From assembly GCA_965651905.1 (NCBI GenBank), contig CBFGUG010000033.1, forward strand, positions 1 to 64,000: a DNA stretch of 64,000 nucleotides, written 5' to 3'. Shown piece after piece: positions 9,393-17,969 of this stretch. The position numbers and the translations under genes were made by a program. The stretch is from SZUA-265 sp965651905. GTDB lineage: Bacteria; Myxococcota_A; Polyangia; Polyangiales; Polyangiaceae. Under the pieces are notes generated by a model, which saw only the letters and a program-made list of their open reading frames with translations, did not search any database and was not told the origin of the DNA. Numbering within the stretch: the first letter of the stretch is position 1; each line of letters opens with the position of its first letter.

Positions 9393-9473
9393 GCTGGCCC
9401 TTGATTTTGCGTAGCACTGAGCCGCACGAACCGCGCGGACACGCCCAGGCGCCAAGGGCAGTGAGTCGTGCGC

Positions 9474-10622
9474 TCAATCCGCAGTCGAGCGGAAGCGCAT
9501 CTTGACGACTTTCGGCTCTTTGGTTCGCGATGAGCTAGCCTTTGCCGAGTTGGAGGCGGCATTGCTCTTCTTTTGCGGTTTGGCGCGCGCGATAGGCGCG
9601 GGGGGGACGTCACGATCGTTCTTGCGGGTACTGATTTGACGCCCGCGGGGCTCGGATGAAGCACGTTTCTCGCGCAGCTGAATCGTTCGAACGTCGGTCG
9701 ACGGCTGACGCGCACTCGCTTGCGTTCGCCTGCGTCGTCGTTCGCGTGGCGACTCGCGCTTCGCTCCCTCGGCGAGTTGCGAATAGTGGTCGGATGAGAT
9801 GAACCCATGGGTGAACTGCAGCGTGTTTTCATCAGCCCGCCCTACCGCCGCGCTGATCACGGGGGCGCGATCGCGACTGAGCTGACTGATACTGACGGTC
9901 ACGTTGACGCCAGTCATCAGCTGATGAAAGCGTTCCTCGGACGAAACGCTGTGGCGGCGAGCGTCGTCGACTTCGAAGTCCGCGGTAGGTCGCGCAACCG
10001 CCACGATGTATCGCAAAATCCCGCCGTCTTTGGGGCTCGCAGTGAGGCGTGAACGGGCGTGTGCACAGCGAGCTGCATCCACTTGGGCGTCGATCACGAC
10101 GCCGTGTCGTGTGGCCGCAACCACCTCCAGAGCAGACCCATCGCGGAACGCGAACACATCGACGTCCAACTTCGAGGTCAGGTGTGTGAGCGGGATGCGT
10201 GTGACTTTGGCCAGGGTTGCTCCGCCACGGGTCGTGTCGACCCAGTAGTCGTGAATGGATAACTCGGCCCCTTCATCATGGTATTCGATGCGTTCCGCGC
10301 GCACGGCGGTGAGCCCCGTGGACGGTTGCAAGTAGTGCCGGGGGCGCACGTCCGAAACGTTGAGCGACACGCACGTGCGCGCGTCCGTGGGCGCAACTTG
10401 CACTTGGGTATCGTTGTTCTCGATCTTCAAGCGCTCGACGCTGCTGCTCTTCGAGACACTCATGGGTGCCGACGAACGCTCGGGAAGCGAGGGAACCTCA
10501 CCCTCCGTAAGCGAGTAGGTCGATATCACAGTGCGCGCCGCTGCTACCGAGCTCACGGCTATCAAACACGACAGTAGCGCCCCAGCGAGACTCAACGTCC
10601 GGATCAATTCGCGCCGCATCAC
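9474..10622 (-). CDS. Secreted protein with basic C-terminal tail, unknown
   Basis: A 382-aa protein with a signal peptide ('LIRTLSLAGALLSCLIAVSSVAAA'). A central region of about 250 residues shows alternating strands and no recognised domain. The last 110 residues are Arg/Lys/Ser-rich ('RERRRRRTQASARQPS', 'KPQKKSNAASNSAKASSSR') and look disordered and able to bind polyanions or nucleic acid. Its start overlaps the stop of the upstream cytochrome-type gene (ATGA), so the two products are probably made together. No function can be given. Confidence 0.6.
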   Translation of the reverse strand: MMRRELIRTLSLAGALLSCLIAVSSVAAARTVISTYSLTEGEVPSLPERSSAPMSVSKSSSVERLKIENNDTQVQVAPTDARTCVSLNVSDVRPRHYLQPSTGLTAVRAERIEYHDEGAELSIHDYWVDTTRGGATLAKVTRIPLTHLTSKLDVDVFAFRDGSALEVVAATRHGVVIDAQVDAARCAHARSRLTASPKDGGILRYIVAVARPTADFEVDDARRHSVSSEERFHQLMTGVNVTVSISQLSRDRAPVISAAVGRADENTLQFTHGFISSDHYSQLAEGAKRESPRERRRRRTQASARQPSTDVRTIQLREKRASSEPRGRQISTRKNDRDVPPAPIARAKPQKKSNAASNSAKASSSRTKEPKVVKMRFRSTAD

Positions 10623-12643
10623 AGCGTCTCCATGTACGCGGTGAGCGCAGTGATATCGGCGTCGGAAAGGTGCGCGGTGTGGCCCATCTTGCCATTGCTG
10701 CCGCGCAACAACTCTTCGAGCGTCTCGTAGCGTCCATCGTGAAAGTACGGCGCCGTGGCCGCGATCGACGCAAGTGATGGTGTGTTGAACTTGTCCGAGC
10801 GATCAGCGTTGGCCTTGCTGTCTACGTCGTAGTTTTGGCCGTCAGACATGTGCTTGCCGTTGTGACACGTAGCGCAGGCGGTTTCACTGGAATGAAAGAG
10901 CTTGGCGCCTCTCGCAACCAGCTTGGCGCGCGCCTCCAGCGGACGCTGGTGATCTGGCGCAGGGGTCTTCATGCTGCTCACGTACGCTATCAGTGCTGAG
11001 AGTTCACGACCGCGCAGTCCATCGCCGCCCAAACGCCGAAAGGTTTGTTCGAGGTGCCCGGCGAGATCGCTGCCCGCACCTTCCCAACCATAAGGTGCAG
11101 TCCCCTCGATACGACCCGCGAGCATCGGCGTCTGTCTCGGTCCGTTGGGCGTCGACCAAGTGAGGCCATCGTCGCGGCCATCGGGGTGACAGCTGGCACA
11201 CGTGCGACCATCTCTCGAAATGTTGGTGTCTGCGACCGTGTGGAAGAGTCGCCTGCCTAGCGAAAGGTCGCCCATGCCCGCGCGTGTTTGACGACTCAAG
11301 GCAACGTATTCGATGCCGCCGCTCGCATCTCCCAGCGCGCGGTCGTTCGACAAACTCTCCTCGTGCCCGAGATCGATGACGTTGAGAGTTTGTTCGAACT
11401 GTGACCAGACCACCGCGCGATGTTTGGCGGTGTCTAGTGCTATCCCCGTCGGACCTGCTGCCACGTGCCAGCGCCGCAACTCGGATACGTTCGGGGTCGC
11501 AGACATCGCGTCGTACTCGATCACGCTGCCGATCCCGAGGCACGCGACGAGCAACGTCTGCTCGCGGTCGTCAACCACCGCGGCGCGTGGTAACAGGCAG
11601 CGCTGACTCAACTCCGTCCAACCCGCGCGAAGTCGCGGTCCCTCTTCGAGCGAGCTGGTCAGCGGTGACTCGCTGTCTTGATCCACGACGGCGATGTTCG
11701 GCACGTGAGGGCTCGCGACCGAACCGTATCCGCTCGACGTACTCTCGGGGTTTCCCGGATCGACGAGCACCTGCGGCGCGAGAAGGCGGCCGTCTTTGGT
11801 CATTGCAAAGGCGTAACCTTGGCGACTGACACGTCGCTCGGAGCGAAAACCTTCCGTTGGCCCTTCCAGGGTGAGCGGGCGGGGGCGCGTGCGGCGAGGC
11901 CCGATGTTGACCACGCTCGGCGATCCGACGACGTGAGAGACGAAAGCCTTGCTGCCGTCGTCACTCGACATCACCGCGTAGGGGTCACGCGGCAGCTCTG
12001 CGTACAGAGTTTCCTCGCCGCTTCCCACGTCGTAACCCGTCAACGTACCCGCCCAGCGTGAGGTGACGAGCAACGTTTTGCGATCGGGAGTGAGTGCCAA
12101 ACCGACGGGCTCGAGCGGAGTCGAAATCGCTGCGTGACTCGACAATGGATGCGACAAGTTCTCGGAAACTCGCAGTCGCTGCACGTGGTTGAGATCGGGC
12201 AACGCAACTAGCACCTCGCCACTGGGTAGAACGAGCAATTGCGAGGGCGCGCCTGCCAACTCAGTCACGGCGAGTTCGGCGTTCGAGTCCACGTCCACCG
12301 TGCGCAGGACCTCTGCGTCCGCGTCGGCCACGTAGGCGATCGTTCGCCCGCAACGTCGAGCAAGCGCGACCGTCGCCCCATGTTCGGAAGAGATGGCTTC
12401 GCTCTCGTTTTCGGACTCGGAGCAGACGTTCACCTCGGTATCGGCGGTGCCGTCCGCGCCGTTCGGTGCTGCCCCCTGCGATCCGCCGCAAGCGCTGGCG
12501 GCAAAGAGCACAGCTGCAGTCGAAACATGAGCGAGCAGCGCTCCGAGCTGCGCGCTCCGCCCACCCCCGGGTGGCCGCGCGCGGCCACCCACACATGAGC
12601 CAGCAGGATCTTCGGTCAGCCTCACCCGTTCGTCCCTAACCAT
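10619..12643 (-). CDS. Propeller lipoprotein with di-CXXCH cytochrome domain
   Basis: A 674-aa protein. A strong Shine-Dalgarno AGGAGG five bases before the ATG at 12643 supports this start although the lipobox ('VLFAASAC') comes late, near residue 50. Residues about 80-430 form a YVTN/WD-like propeller ('TLLVTSRWAGTLTGYDVGSGE'). The C-terminal third is like di-haem cytochrome c peroxidase or MauG relatives, with two c-type haem sites, 'CASCHPDG' and 'CATCHNGK', and a distal Met candidate ('GSNGKMGHT'). It is probably a periplasmic electron-transfer or peroxidase protein. Overlaps the next gene by four bases. Confidence 0.75.
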   Translation of the reverse strand: MVRDERVRLTEDPAGSCVGGRARPPGGGRSAQLGALLAHVSTAAVLFAASACGGSQGAAPNGADGTADTEVNVCSESENESEAISSEHGATVALARRCGRTIAYVADADAEVLRTVDVDSNAELAVTELAGAPSQLLVLPSGEVLVALPDLNHVQRLRVSENLSHPLSSHAAISTPLEPVGLALTPDRKTLLVTSRWAGTLTGYDVGSGEETLYAELPRDPYAVMSSDDGSKAFVSHVVGSPSVVNIGPRRTRPRPLTLEGPTEGFRSERRVSRQGYAFAMTKDGRLLAPQVLVDPGNPESTSSGYGSVASPHVPNIAVVDQDSESPLTSSLEEGPRLRAGWTELSQRCLLPRAAVVDDREQTLLVACLGIGSVIEYDAMSATPNVSELRRWHVAAGPTGIALDTAKHRAVVWSQFEQTLNVIDLGHEESLSNDRALGDASGGIEYVALSRQTRAGMGDLSLGRRLFHTVADTNISRDGRTCASCHPDGRDDGLTWSTPNGPRQTPMLAGRIEGTAPYGWEGAGSDLAGHLEQTFRRLGGDGLRGRELSALIAYVSSMKTPAPDHQRPLEARAKLVARGAKLFHSSETACATCHNGKHMSDGQNYDVDSKANADRSDKFNTPSLASIAATAPYFHDGRYETLEELLRGSNGKMGHTAHLSDADITALTAYMETL
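12569..12590. repeat. Perfect 22-bp palindrome inside a coding region
   Basis: An uninterrupted self-complementary GC-rich stretch with 11-bp half-sites (GGGTGGCCGCG and its complement). It lies 50-70 bp inside the 5' end of the cytochrome-type gene, before the signal peptide codons. It could fold near the start of the mRNA or be a protein site. Confidence 0.6.
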
Positions 12644-12968
12644 CGTTCCTCCTGCTACGCCGAGCTCACGAGATCTCTTCCCGCAGCCCGCGGAGAAGCA
12701 TCGGAGTGCTCCGACTCCCTGGAACGTGAAGTCTTGGGCGCTAGCCCTACTGCCAGAGACTTCAGAACGCCCGTGCGCAAAGCCCGGTTTTTGCGGGCCC
12801 CTCGCGAGCGGGTCTCAGGCTGCCTTGGCAGACTGGGTACGAGCGCAGGGTTTTCGGCGAGTAACGGAGCGGAGCGTACTGCTGTACGTGAGCACCGTAA
12901 CGCAGCCAAAACACAGAAAAAAGCCGGGATCTGCGCACGTCGCTCCAGCAGAGTTTATGGCAGTAGAA
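12644..12968. other. Intergenic region with nested inverted repeats, no gene seen
   Basis: Several foldable elements lie here. TGAAGTCT/AGACTTCA arms (12727-12734 and 12757-12764) enclose GGGC-GCTA-GCCC. A small GCCCG-GTTTTTG-CGGGC hairpin follows at about 12784-12800, and CGTACTGCTGTACG at about 12869-12882. Open frames crossing it on either strand show no family features. It may hold the promoter of the cytochrome-type gene and an untranslated structured RNA, but nothing can be assigned. Confidence 0.4.
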
Positions 12969-13196
12969 CTAGGCCTGGTATGGCGAGTCGTCGCGGGGAG
13001 GGTGGTTCCTGTCGCTCGCCAGCATCGCCAACGACAGACTGGCCCCGAACAGTGGTACCAGCCAAATCAGCCGCAGTTGGGCACGTCGCTCCGCGGGGCG
13101 GTAGAGGCGACTGCGCCAGACCCGAACGCTCACGAACAACTGCAAGAGCAGCACCCCCGCCAGAATCCAAACCGTGAGCTGATCGAATCGCGGCAC
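12969..13196 (-). CDS. Small membrane protein, PLDc_N-like
   Basis: A 75-aa protein from a GTG at 13196. Two membrane helices ('LTVWILAGVLLLQLFVSVRVW' and 'LRLIWLVPLFGASLSLAML') are separated by a basic loop, with a short acidic tail. The spacing and the 'RLIWLVPLFGA' motif recall the PLDc_N (phospholipase D nuclease N-terminal, YxlE-like) small membrane family. Residues upstream of this GTG do not look coding. It ends a minus-strand stretch opposite the Na/Pi cotransporter gene. Identification is from pattern only. Confidence 0.55.
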   Translation of the reverse strand: MPRFDQLTVWILAGVLLLQLFVSVRVWRSRLYRPAERRAQLRLIWLVPLFGASLSLAMLASDRNHPPRDDSPYQA

Positions 13197-13330
13197 GTGC
13201 CCCAGACTGTGTCGTGATGCGCTGTTGGCAAGGGGGCGCGGCTCAGATGAGAAGCTTTGACACCAGCTTGCGAGCTGACGATACCTGACGAAGCGTGATC
13301 CAGCCGAGTTGGAGGCATTGCGTAGGCCCT

Positions 13331-13364
13331 GTGTCACTGATTTGTCACAATGACCCACTAGGGT
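13331..13364 (+). promoter_or_regulatory. Predicted Pho box and -10 of the Na/Pi cotransporter gene
   Basis: Direct repeats GTGTCAC (13331-13337) and TTGTCAC (13342-13348) stand 11 bp apart, matching the PhoB site logic of 7-bp CTGTCAT-type repeats with 4-bp spacers. Ten bases later follows TAGGGT (13359-13364) as -10 and no -35 box, as expected for PhoB-activated promoters. The same repeat-N10-TAGNGT layout occurs upstream of pstS. A start near 13371 would leave only a few untranslated bases before the ATG at 13375. Confidence 0.65.
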
Positions 13365-13374
13365 CTGCGGTCGC

Positions 13375-14556
13375 ATGACACCAGCGGTGCGCGCCTCGGT
13401 TCGAACCGGAGCCAGCCGAGTTCGGAGGGTCTCAGGCCACCGCGCAGCGCGCGCGCTGGGCGCCATCTTGCTGTTGTTCGCTTTCCTGGTCGGGTTGCGG
13501 GCGATGTCGGCGGCTTTCCAGGGGCTGGGCGCGGACATGGCGACAGGCATTTTCGCTGCTGTGACCAACCCCGTGGTGGCTCTGGCGGTTGGCATCTTGG
13601 CCACGTCAATCATGCAGAGTTCGTCGATCTCGACGTCGATGGTCGTCACGTTCGCTGCGGTACCTGGCGGCGGTCTCCCCATCGATTCCGCGATCATCAT
13701 GGTGATGGGCGCTAACGTCGGTACGACCGTGACGAACAGCCTAGTCGCGTTGGGGTTCGTTGGGCGTAAGAGCGAGTTCGAACGCGCACTGGCCGCCGCG
13801 ACATGCCACGACGTCTTCAACATACTGATCGTACTCCTGCTGCTTCCACTGGAACTGCTCACGGGAGCTCTCAGCTGGGCGAGTGGAAGCATCGCGGAAC
13901 TCGCGCAACCTTATCGCTGGGGCTTCGAGCTCCCGAACCCCATCGGCAGCAGCACCGCGGCTTGTGTGGCCCCCGTAGAACGACTGTTGTTATCCATCAC
14001 GCCCTCCGCCAGCTGGGCGTATGGCAGCTTGCTCGTGATCGCGGCACTGATGATCTACGGGTGCGTGCTGTTCATCACCAAGGTTCTCCGCGGCGTCGCC
14101 AATTCGATGAAGCTCGTGGTGTTGAAGACATTGGACGAACACCCTGGGCTCAATCTCGCAACGGGCGCCTTCACGACGGCGATCATTCAGTCGAGTTCCG
14201 CGACCACGTCCGTGCTGGTTCCCCTGGCCGCGTCGGGTCTCACCAAGCTGAGACACACGTTCACGTTGACGCTCGGCGCCAACGTCGGGACCACGGTAAC
14301 CGCGATGTTGGCAGCGCTGGCTGCTCCGAGAGAAACCGCCGAGTTGGCCGTACAGGCGGCAACCGCACACTTGTTGTTCAATTTGGTGGGCGTCGGACTG
14401 ATCTATCCGTCACCACGCGTGCGGGGCGTACCAGTACGGATTGCCGAGCGCCTCGCACGAGTGCTCAGCACATCTCGACGCGGCGCCCTGCTCTACGTGT
14501 TGGCAGTGTTCTATCTGTTGCCAGCCGCAGTGATCTTGGCGTCGCGCGTCGGCTGA
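13375..14556 (+). CDS. Na+/phosphate cotransporter (PNaS family)
   Basis: A 393-aa inner-membrane transporter of the NptA/NaPi-II type, importing phosphate with sodium. The two inverted halves each carry the family's QSSS motif ('ILATSIMQSSSISTSM' and 'TTAIIQSSSATTSVLVPL') and a matching 'MGANVGTTVTNSL' / 'LGANVGTTVTAML' segment. No C-terminal PhoU domain is attached, unlike many bacterial members. A predicted Pho box lies immediately upstream, which fits induction under phosphate limitation. The ATG at 13375 is the only good start. It converges with the pst operon, 6 bp away. Confidence 0.9.
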   Translation: MTPAVRASVRTGASRVRRVSGHRAARALGAILLLFAFLVGLRAMSAAFQGLGADMATGIFAAVTNPVVALAVGILATSIMQSSSISTSMVVTFAAVPGGGLPIDSAIIMVMGANVGTTVTNSLVALGFVGRKSEFERALAAATCHDVFNILIVLLLLPLELLTGALSWASGSIAELAQPYRWGFELPNPIGSSTAACVAPVERLLLSITPSASWAYGSLLVIAALMIYGCVLFITKVLRGVANSMKLVVLKTLDEHPGLNLATGAFTTAIIQSSSATTSVLVPLAASGLTKLRHTFTLTLGANVGTTVTAMLAALAAPRETAELAVQAATAHLLFNLVGVGLIYPSPRVRGVPVRIAERLARVLSTSRRGALLYVLAVFYLLPAAVILASRVG

Positions 14557-14562
14557 GCTTCG

Positions 14563-15336
14563 TCAGCCGTAGCGCCCCTCGATGTAGTCGGCCGTCTGCT
14601 GGCTCTTCGGAGTGACGAACACCGACTCGGTCTGGCCGTGTTCGATGATCTTGCCGAGTAACATGAACACGCACTCTTCGCTGGCGCGGCGCGCCTGCGC
14701 CATGTTGTGGGTGACGATCACGATCGTGTACTCGCCGCGCAACTCCCAAATCAGCTCTTCCACCGCAGACGTTGCGGCCGGATCCAGTGCGGAACACGGT
14801 TCGTCCATCAGCAGCAACCTCGGCTTCACGGGTAGCAAGCGCGCGATGCAGAGTTTCTGCTGAGCCTCGAGCGAGAGCCGCCCAGCTGGGTCGCTCAGGT
14901 GATCCTTGACGTCATCCCAGAGCAACACCTTACGCAGCGCCTGTTCGACGATGTCGTCGAGCTGCTTGTCACTGGCTCCCTTCGCCTCGTGAAGACGATA
15001 CCCAAACAAGACATTGTCTCGAATCGAGAGCGGTAGTGGATTTGGCCGCTGAAACACCATCCCGATCTGCTTGCGCACTTGAACGACTTCGTTCTGTTCG
15101 GCGAATACGTTCTCGCCGAACACCTTCAGCTGTCCTTCGATGCGCACGTAGGGCAATCGCTCGATGATGCGATTGCAGGTGCGAAGCAACGTCGACTTGC
15201 CGCAACCCGACGGTCCGATGAGCGACGTGATTTTGCCCTGCTCGACCCGTAAGTCGATGTCGTGCAACGCTTGAAAATCGCCGTACCAGAGGTTCAGCTT
15301 TTCGACCTCGAGGGCCACCGCTCGAGAGTCAGCCAA
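14563..15336 (-). CDS. pstB: Phosphate ABC transporter ATPase, second copy with degenerate signature
   Basis: A 257-aa PstB-type ATPase starting at TTG (15336), overlapping the upstream pstB by 8 bp. Walker A (GPSGCGKST, residues 41-49), Q-loop Gln96, Walker B (LLLMDEP, 174-180), D-loop SALD and H-loop His210 (VTHNM) are all canonical. The ABC signature, LSGGQ in normal PstB, is here LSLEA (154-158), so both signature glycines are lost. On its own this protein could not form a normal homodimer site. Paired with the neighbouring PstB, whose signature is intact, it supplies the good catalytic half. Last gene of the operon. Confidence 0.9.
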   Translation of the reverse strand: MADSRAVALEVEKLNLWYGDFQALHDIDLRVEQGKITSLIGPSGCGKSTLLRTCNRIIERLPYVRIEGQLKVFGENVFAEQNEVVQVRKQIGMVFQRPNPLPLSIRDNVLFGYRLHEAKGASDKQLDDIVEQALRKVLLWDDVKDHLSDPAGRLSLEAQQKLCIARLLPVKPRLLLMDEPCSALDPAATSAVEELIWELRGEYTIVIVTHNMAQARRASEECVFMLLGKIIEHGQTESVFVTPKSQQTADYIEGRYG

Positions 15337-16111
15337 AACGCCCCTCCAGGTAGTCTCGGGTGCGTTGATCTTTGGCGCCCCCAGAAAAGAGTGTTTCGGT
15401 CTCTCCGATCTCGACGCAGTCTCCCGTCAAGAAGAACGCCGTTCGATCGGCGAGGCGGCGGGCTTGTTGCACCAGGTTAGTGACCAGCACGATTGTCATT
15501 TCCTCGCGCAACTCCTTCAGCACGTCCTCGATGCGCATCGTCGTCACGGGATCGACCGCGATCGAAAACTCGTCGAGTAGGAGCAACTTGGGAGACTGGG
15601 AAAGCGCCCGCGCGATCGTCAAACGCTGCTGCTGCCCACCCGAAAGCAAACTACCCAAGGCGTTCAATCGATCTTTCACTTCGTCCCAGAGTGCCGCGCG
15701 ACGCAGCGAGCGTTCGACGATTTCGTCGAGCTTGGCGCGCTCCTTCACGCCCGCCAAACGTGGAGCGAGCGCGACGTTGTCGTAAACCGTCATCGGTAAC
15801 CCGACGGGGAGCGGAAACACGACGCCGATACGCCGCCTCAACGCGAACAGGTTGTTCCACTGACGGACGTCCTTGCCACCGATGGTGACGTCACCCTCGA
15901 AGCGCATGCCCGTGGTGAACTCGTCCATGCGATTGAGCACGCGCAAGAACGACGTCTTGCCACTGTTTGCAGGGCCGACGATGCCAAACACCTCGTTCTT
16001 GCGGATCTCGAGGTTGACTCCCGACAGCACCGTCTTCGACCCGTAACTGATCGAGAGGTGGCGAGTGGAAACCTCGATCGACCGGGTTTCGTGTGCGTGG
16101 GAGTCGCTCAC
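15329..16111 (-). CDS. pstB: Phosphate ABC transporter ATPase, first copy lacking Q- and H-loop residues
   Basis: A 260-aa PstB-type ATPase beginning at a GTG (16111) that overlaps the pstA stop (GTGA); the frame continues upstream, but there it is antisense-like noise over pstA. The signature LSGGQQQR (156-163) is perfect. Walker A is GPANSGKT (46-53) and Walker B LLLLDEF (catalytic Glu181 kept, next Pro replaced by Phe). The Q-loop Gln is Pro100 ('GVVFPLPVG') and the H-loop His is Asn212 ('VLVTNLVQQ'). These changes mirror those of the second PstB and suggest a heterodimer with one consensus and one degenerate ATP site. Confidence 0.92.
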   Translation of the reverse strand: MSDSHAHETRSIEVSTRHLSISYGSKTVLSGVNLEIRKNEVFGIVGPANSGKTSFLRVLNRMDEFTTGMRFEGDVTIGGKDVRQWNNLFALRRRIGVVFPLPVGLPMTVYDNVALAPRLAGVKERAKLDEIVERSLRRAALWDEVKDRLNALGSLLSGGQQQRLTIARALSQSPKLLLLDEFSIAVDPVTTMRIEDVLKELREEMTIVLVTNLVQQARRLADRTAFFLTGDCVEIGETETLFSGGAKDQRTRDYLEGRFG

Positions 16112-17016
16112 CACTTTTTCCTTCCACGCAGGTAGGTACGAAGCGCGATCGACGCTGCATTCATCACCAGCACGATGGCAATCAGCACCAACGCCACGCC
16201 GAACGGCAGCGCCTCTGGCACGTTGGGCACCTGCGTCGAGACGACGAACAAGTGGAGCGACATCGCCATCGTTTGATCGAACACACTCTCGGGCAGAAAC
16301 GGCAGGAAGAACGCCGCGCCCGTGAACATGATCGGCGCAGTCTCGCCCGCCGTACGCGATACCTCCAGAATCACACCCGTCAAGATACCGCTCACCGAGT
16401 TGGGCAACACGACCGTGCGAATGGTTTGCCAACGGGTCGCGCCCATCGCCCAACACGCTTCGCGAAACGACTTGGGGACAGCCTGAAGGGATTCTCGCGT
16501 GGAGACGATCACCACGGGCAGGGTCATCACGGCCAGCGTCAGGCTTGCGGCGAGAATGCTCGTTCCGAAGCCGAAGAACAGCACGAATGCCCCGACGCCA
16601 AACAACGCATGTACGATCGACGGAACGCCCGCCAAGTTGATGATGGCCAGGTTGATCAAGCGCGTCAGCCAGTTGTCTGGTGCGTATTCGCTCAAGTACA
16701 CGGCCGCTGCAACGCCAACAGGTACGGAAGCCACCAGCGCTACCAACACGATCCAAATCGTGCCGACGAGCGCGGGAAAGATTCCGCCCTCCGTCATGCC
16801 GTTGGTTGGGTCGAGGGTGAGGAACGCCCAAGAAATGACGGGAGCCCCTTCGTATATCAGCACTCCCAAGATCAGCATCACAGGCAAGATCAGGATGGCT
16901 GTCATGGCGAGTAAACCAAGCGCCGCCAACTTCTGCGTGCGTTCGTTCTTGTGATTCAGCTCCGTCGCTTCGAACATCGAACGTTCGGCGCTTGTACTCG
17001 AGGTATCGGACGTCAT
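16108..17016 (-). CDS. pstA: Phosphate ABC transporter permease PstA
   Basis: A 302-aa inner-membrane permease subunit of the high-affinity phosphate importer. Six hydrophobic segments are visible, the first at about residues 30-55. The EAA-type loop contacting the ATPase reads 'SFREACWAMGATRWQTIRTVVLP'. 'SRTAGETAPIMFTGAAFF' is typical of PstA. The ATG overlaps the pstC stop by four bases and its own stop overlaps the first pstB, so pstC-pstA-pstB are translationally coupled. Confidence 0.95.
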   Translation of the reverse strand: MTSDTSSTSAERSMFEATELNHKNERTQKLAALGLLAMTAILILPVMLILGVLIYEGAPVISWAFLTLDPTNGMTEGGIFPALVGTIWIVLVALVASVPVGVAAAVYLSEYAPDNWLTRLINLAIINLAGVPSIVHALFGVGAFVLFFGFGTSILAASLTLAVMTLPVVIVSTRESLQAVPKSFREACWAMGATRWQTIRTVVLPNSVSGILTGVILEVSRTAGETAPIMFTGAAFFLPFLPESVFDQTMAMSLHLFVVSTQVPNVPEALPFGVALVLIAIVLVMNAASIALRTYLRGRKKW

Positions 17017-17936
17017 CGTTTCCTGCGCACCAGCACGTCGGCTGTCAGATTGATGATGAAGGTCACGACGAACAGCAAGATGCCCAGGGTAAACAACGCC
17101 TGGTAGTGCTCCTCGCCCATCGCGGTTTCGCCGAGCTCCGCTGCGACAGTCGCCGTCAGCGCACGAACCGAATCGAACACACTGGTCGGCAAGTTGATGG
17201 CGTGACCGCTAGCCATCAAGACCGCCATGGTTTCACCGAAGCCGCGTCCAACCCCCAAGAGTACTGCCGCAACCAAGCCGTTTCGCGCGGCGGGTACCAC
17301 GACACGTAACGTCACCTGCAAGCGCGTGGCACCGAGTGCTTCGCCTGCTTCGCGGAAAGTGTCAGGCACGGCCTTGAGCGCGTCTTCGGCAATCGTCGTC
17401 ATGATCGGGGCGGCCATGAGCCCCAAGATCAAACCCGAGTTGAACACGCAAAGCCCAATAGGAACGTTGAACACGTCGATGATCAACGGGTTCATGATGG
17501 TCAGACCGATGAACCCCCAAACCACCGAGGGGATCGCCGCCAGAAGTTCGACGAGTACCTTCAAGGTTTCGCGTGTCTTGCCCTGGGCGAATTCGGCGAT
17601 GTAGATCGCTGCGCCTAGGGAGAACGGCACGGCGATCAACATCGCCAGTCCCGTGACACTGGCCGTACCCGCGATCAGGGCGAGAGCGCCGTACGTCGGG
17701 TTACTGTCAGACGTCGGGCGCCAAGCTGTGGAACCGAAAAACTCGCCCACGTCGAGGCGATCGACAATGAAGCCTGCGCCTTCGCGACCGATGAAAACGA
17801 AAATGCCGATGATGAACAGAATGGCCGAAATGCCACCCACGAACACCAGTACGGCAACCAGCTTGTCGATGTACCAGGCGGCATCACGGACGTCTGTGAT
17901 GTCGTCCGGATCGGTAGTCGTCGTGGGGGTCGGCAT
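17013..17936 (-). CDS. pstC: Phosphate ABC transporter permease PstC
   Basis: A 307-aa inner-membrane permease. A short Thr/Asp-rich cytoplasmic N-terminus precedes the first helix ('LVAVLVFVGGISAILFIIGIFVFI'). The EAA loop is 'TFREAGEALGATRLQVTLRVVVPAAR' and the C-terminal region carries 'GFGETMAVLMASGHA', typical of PstC. It starts 33 bp after the PhoU-like gene. It forms the membrane channel with PstA. Confidence 0.95.
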   Translation of the reverse strand: MPTPTTTTDPDDITDVRDAAWYIDKLVAVLVFVGGISAILFIIGIFVFIGREGAGFIVDRLDVGEFFGSTAWRPTSDSNPTYGALALIAGTASVTGLAMLIAVPFSLGAAIYIAEFAQGKTRETLKVLVELLAAIPSVVWGFIGLTIMNPLIIDVFNVPIGLCVFNSGLILGLMAAPIMTTIAEDALKAVPDTFREAGEALGATRLQVTLRVVVPAARNGLVAAVLLGVGRGFGETMAVLMASGHAINLPTSVFDSVRALTATVAAELGETAMGEEHYQALFTLGILLFVVTFIINLTADVLVRRKR

Positions 17937-17969
17937 TGTCGGGGGGAAGCGAACGCTGACTACAACGGG

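Noticed and set aside
12726..13217. 163-aa plus-strand frame
   Set aside because: It crosses inverted repeats and runs opposite to the small membrane protein gene; no domain or export signal.
16112..16831. N-terminal extension of the first PstB frame (500-aa open frame)
   Set aside because: This part overlaps pstA on the same strand in another frame and shows no protein features. The GTG at 16111 overlapping the pstA stop is the natural start.
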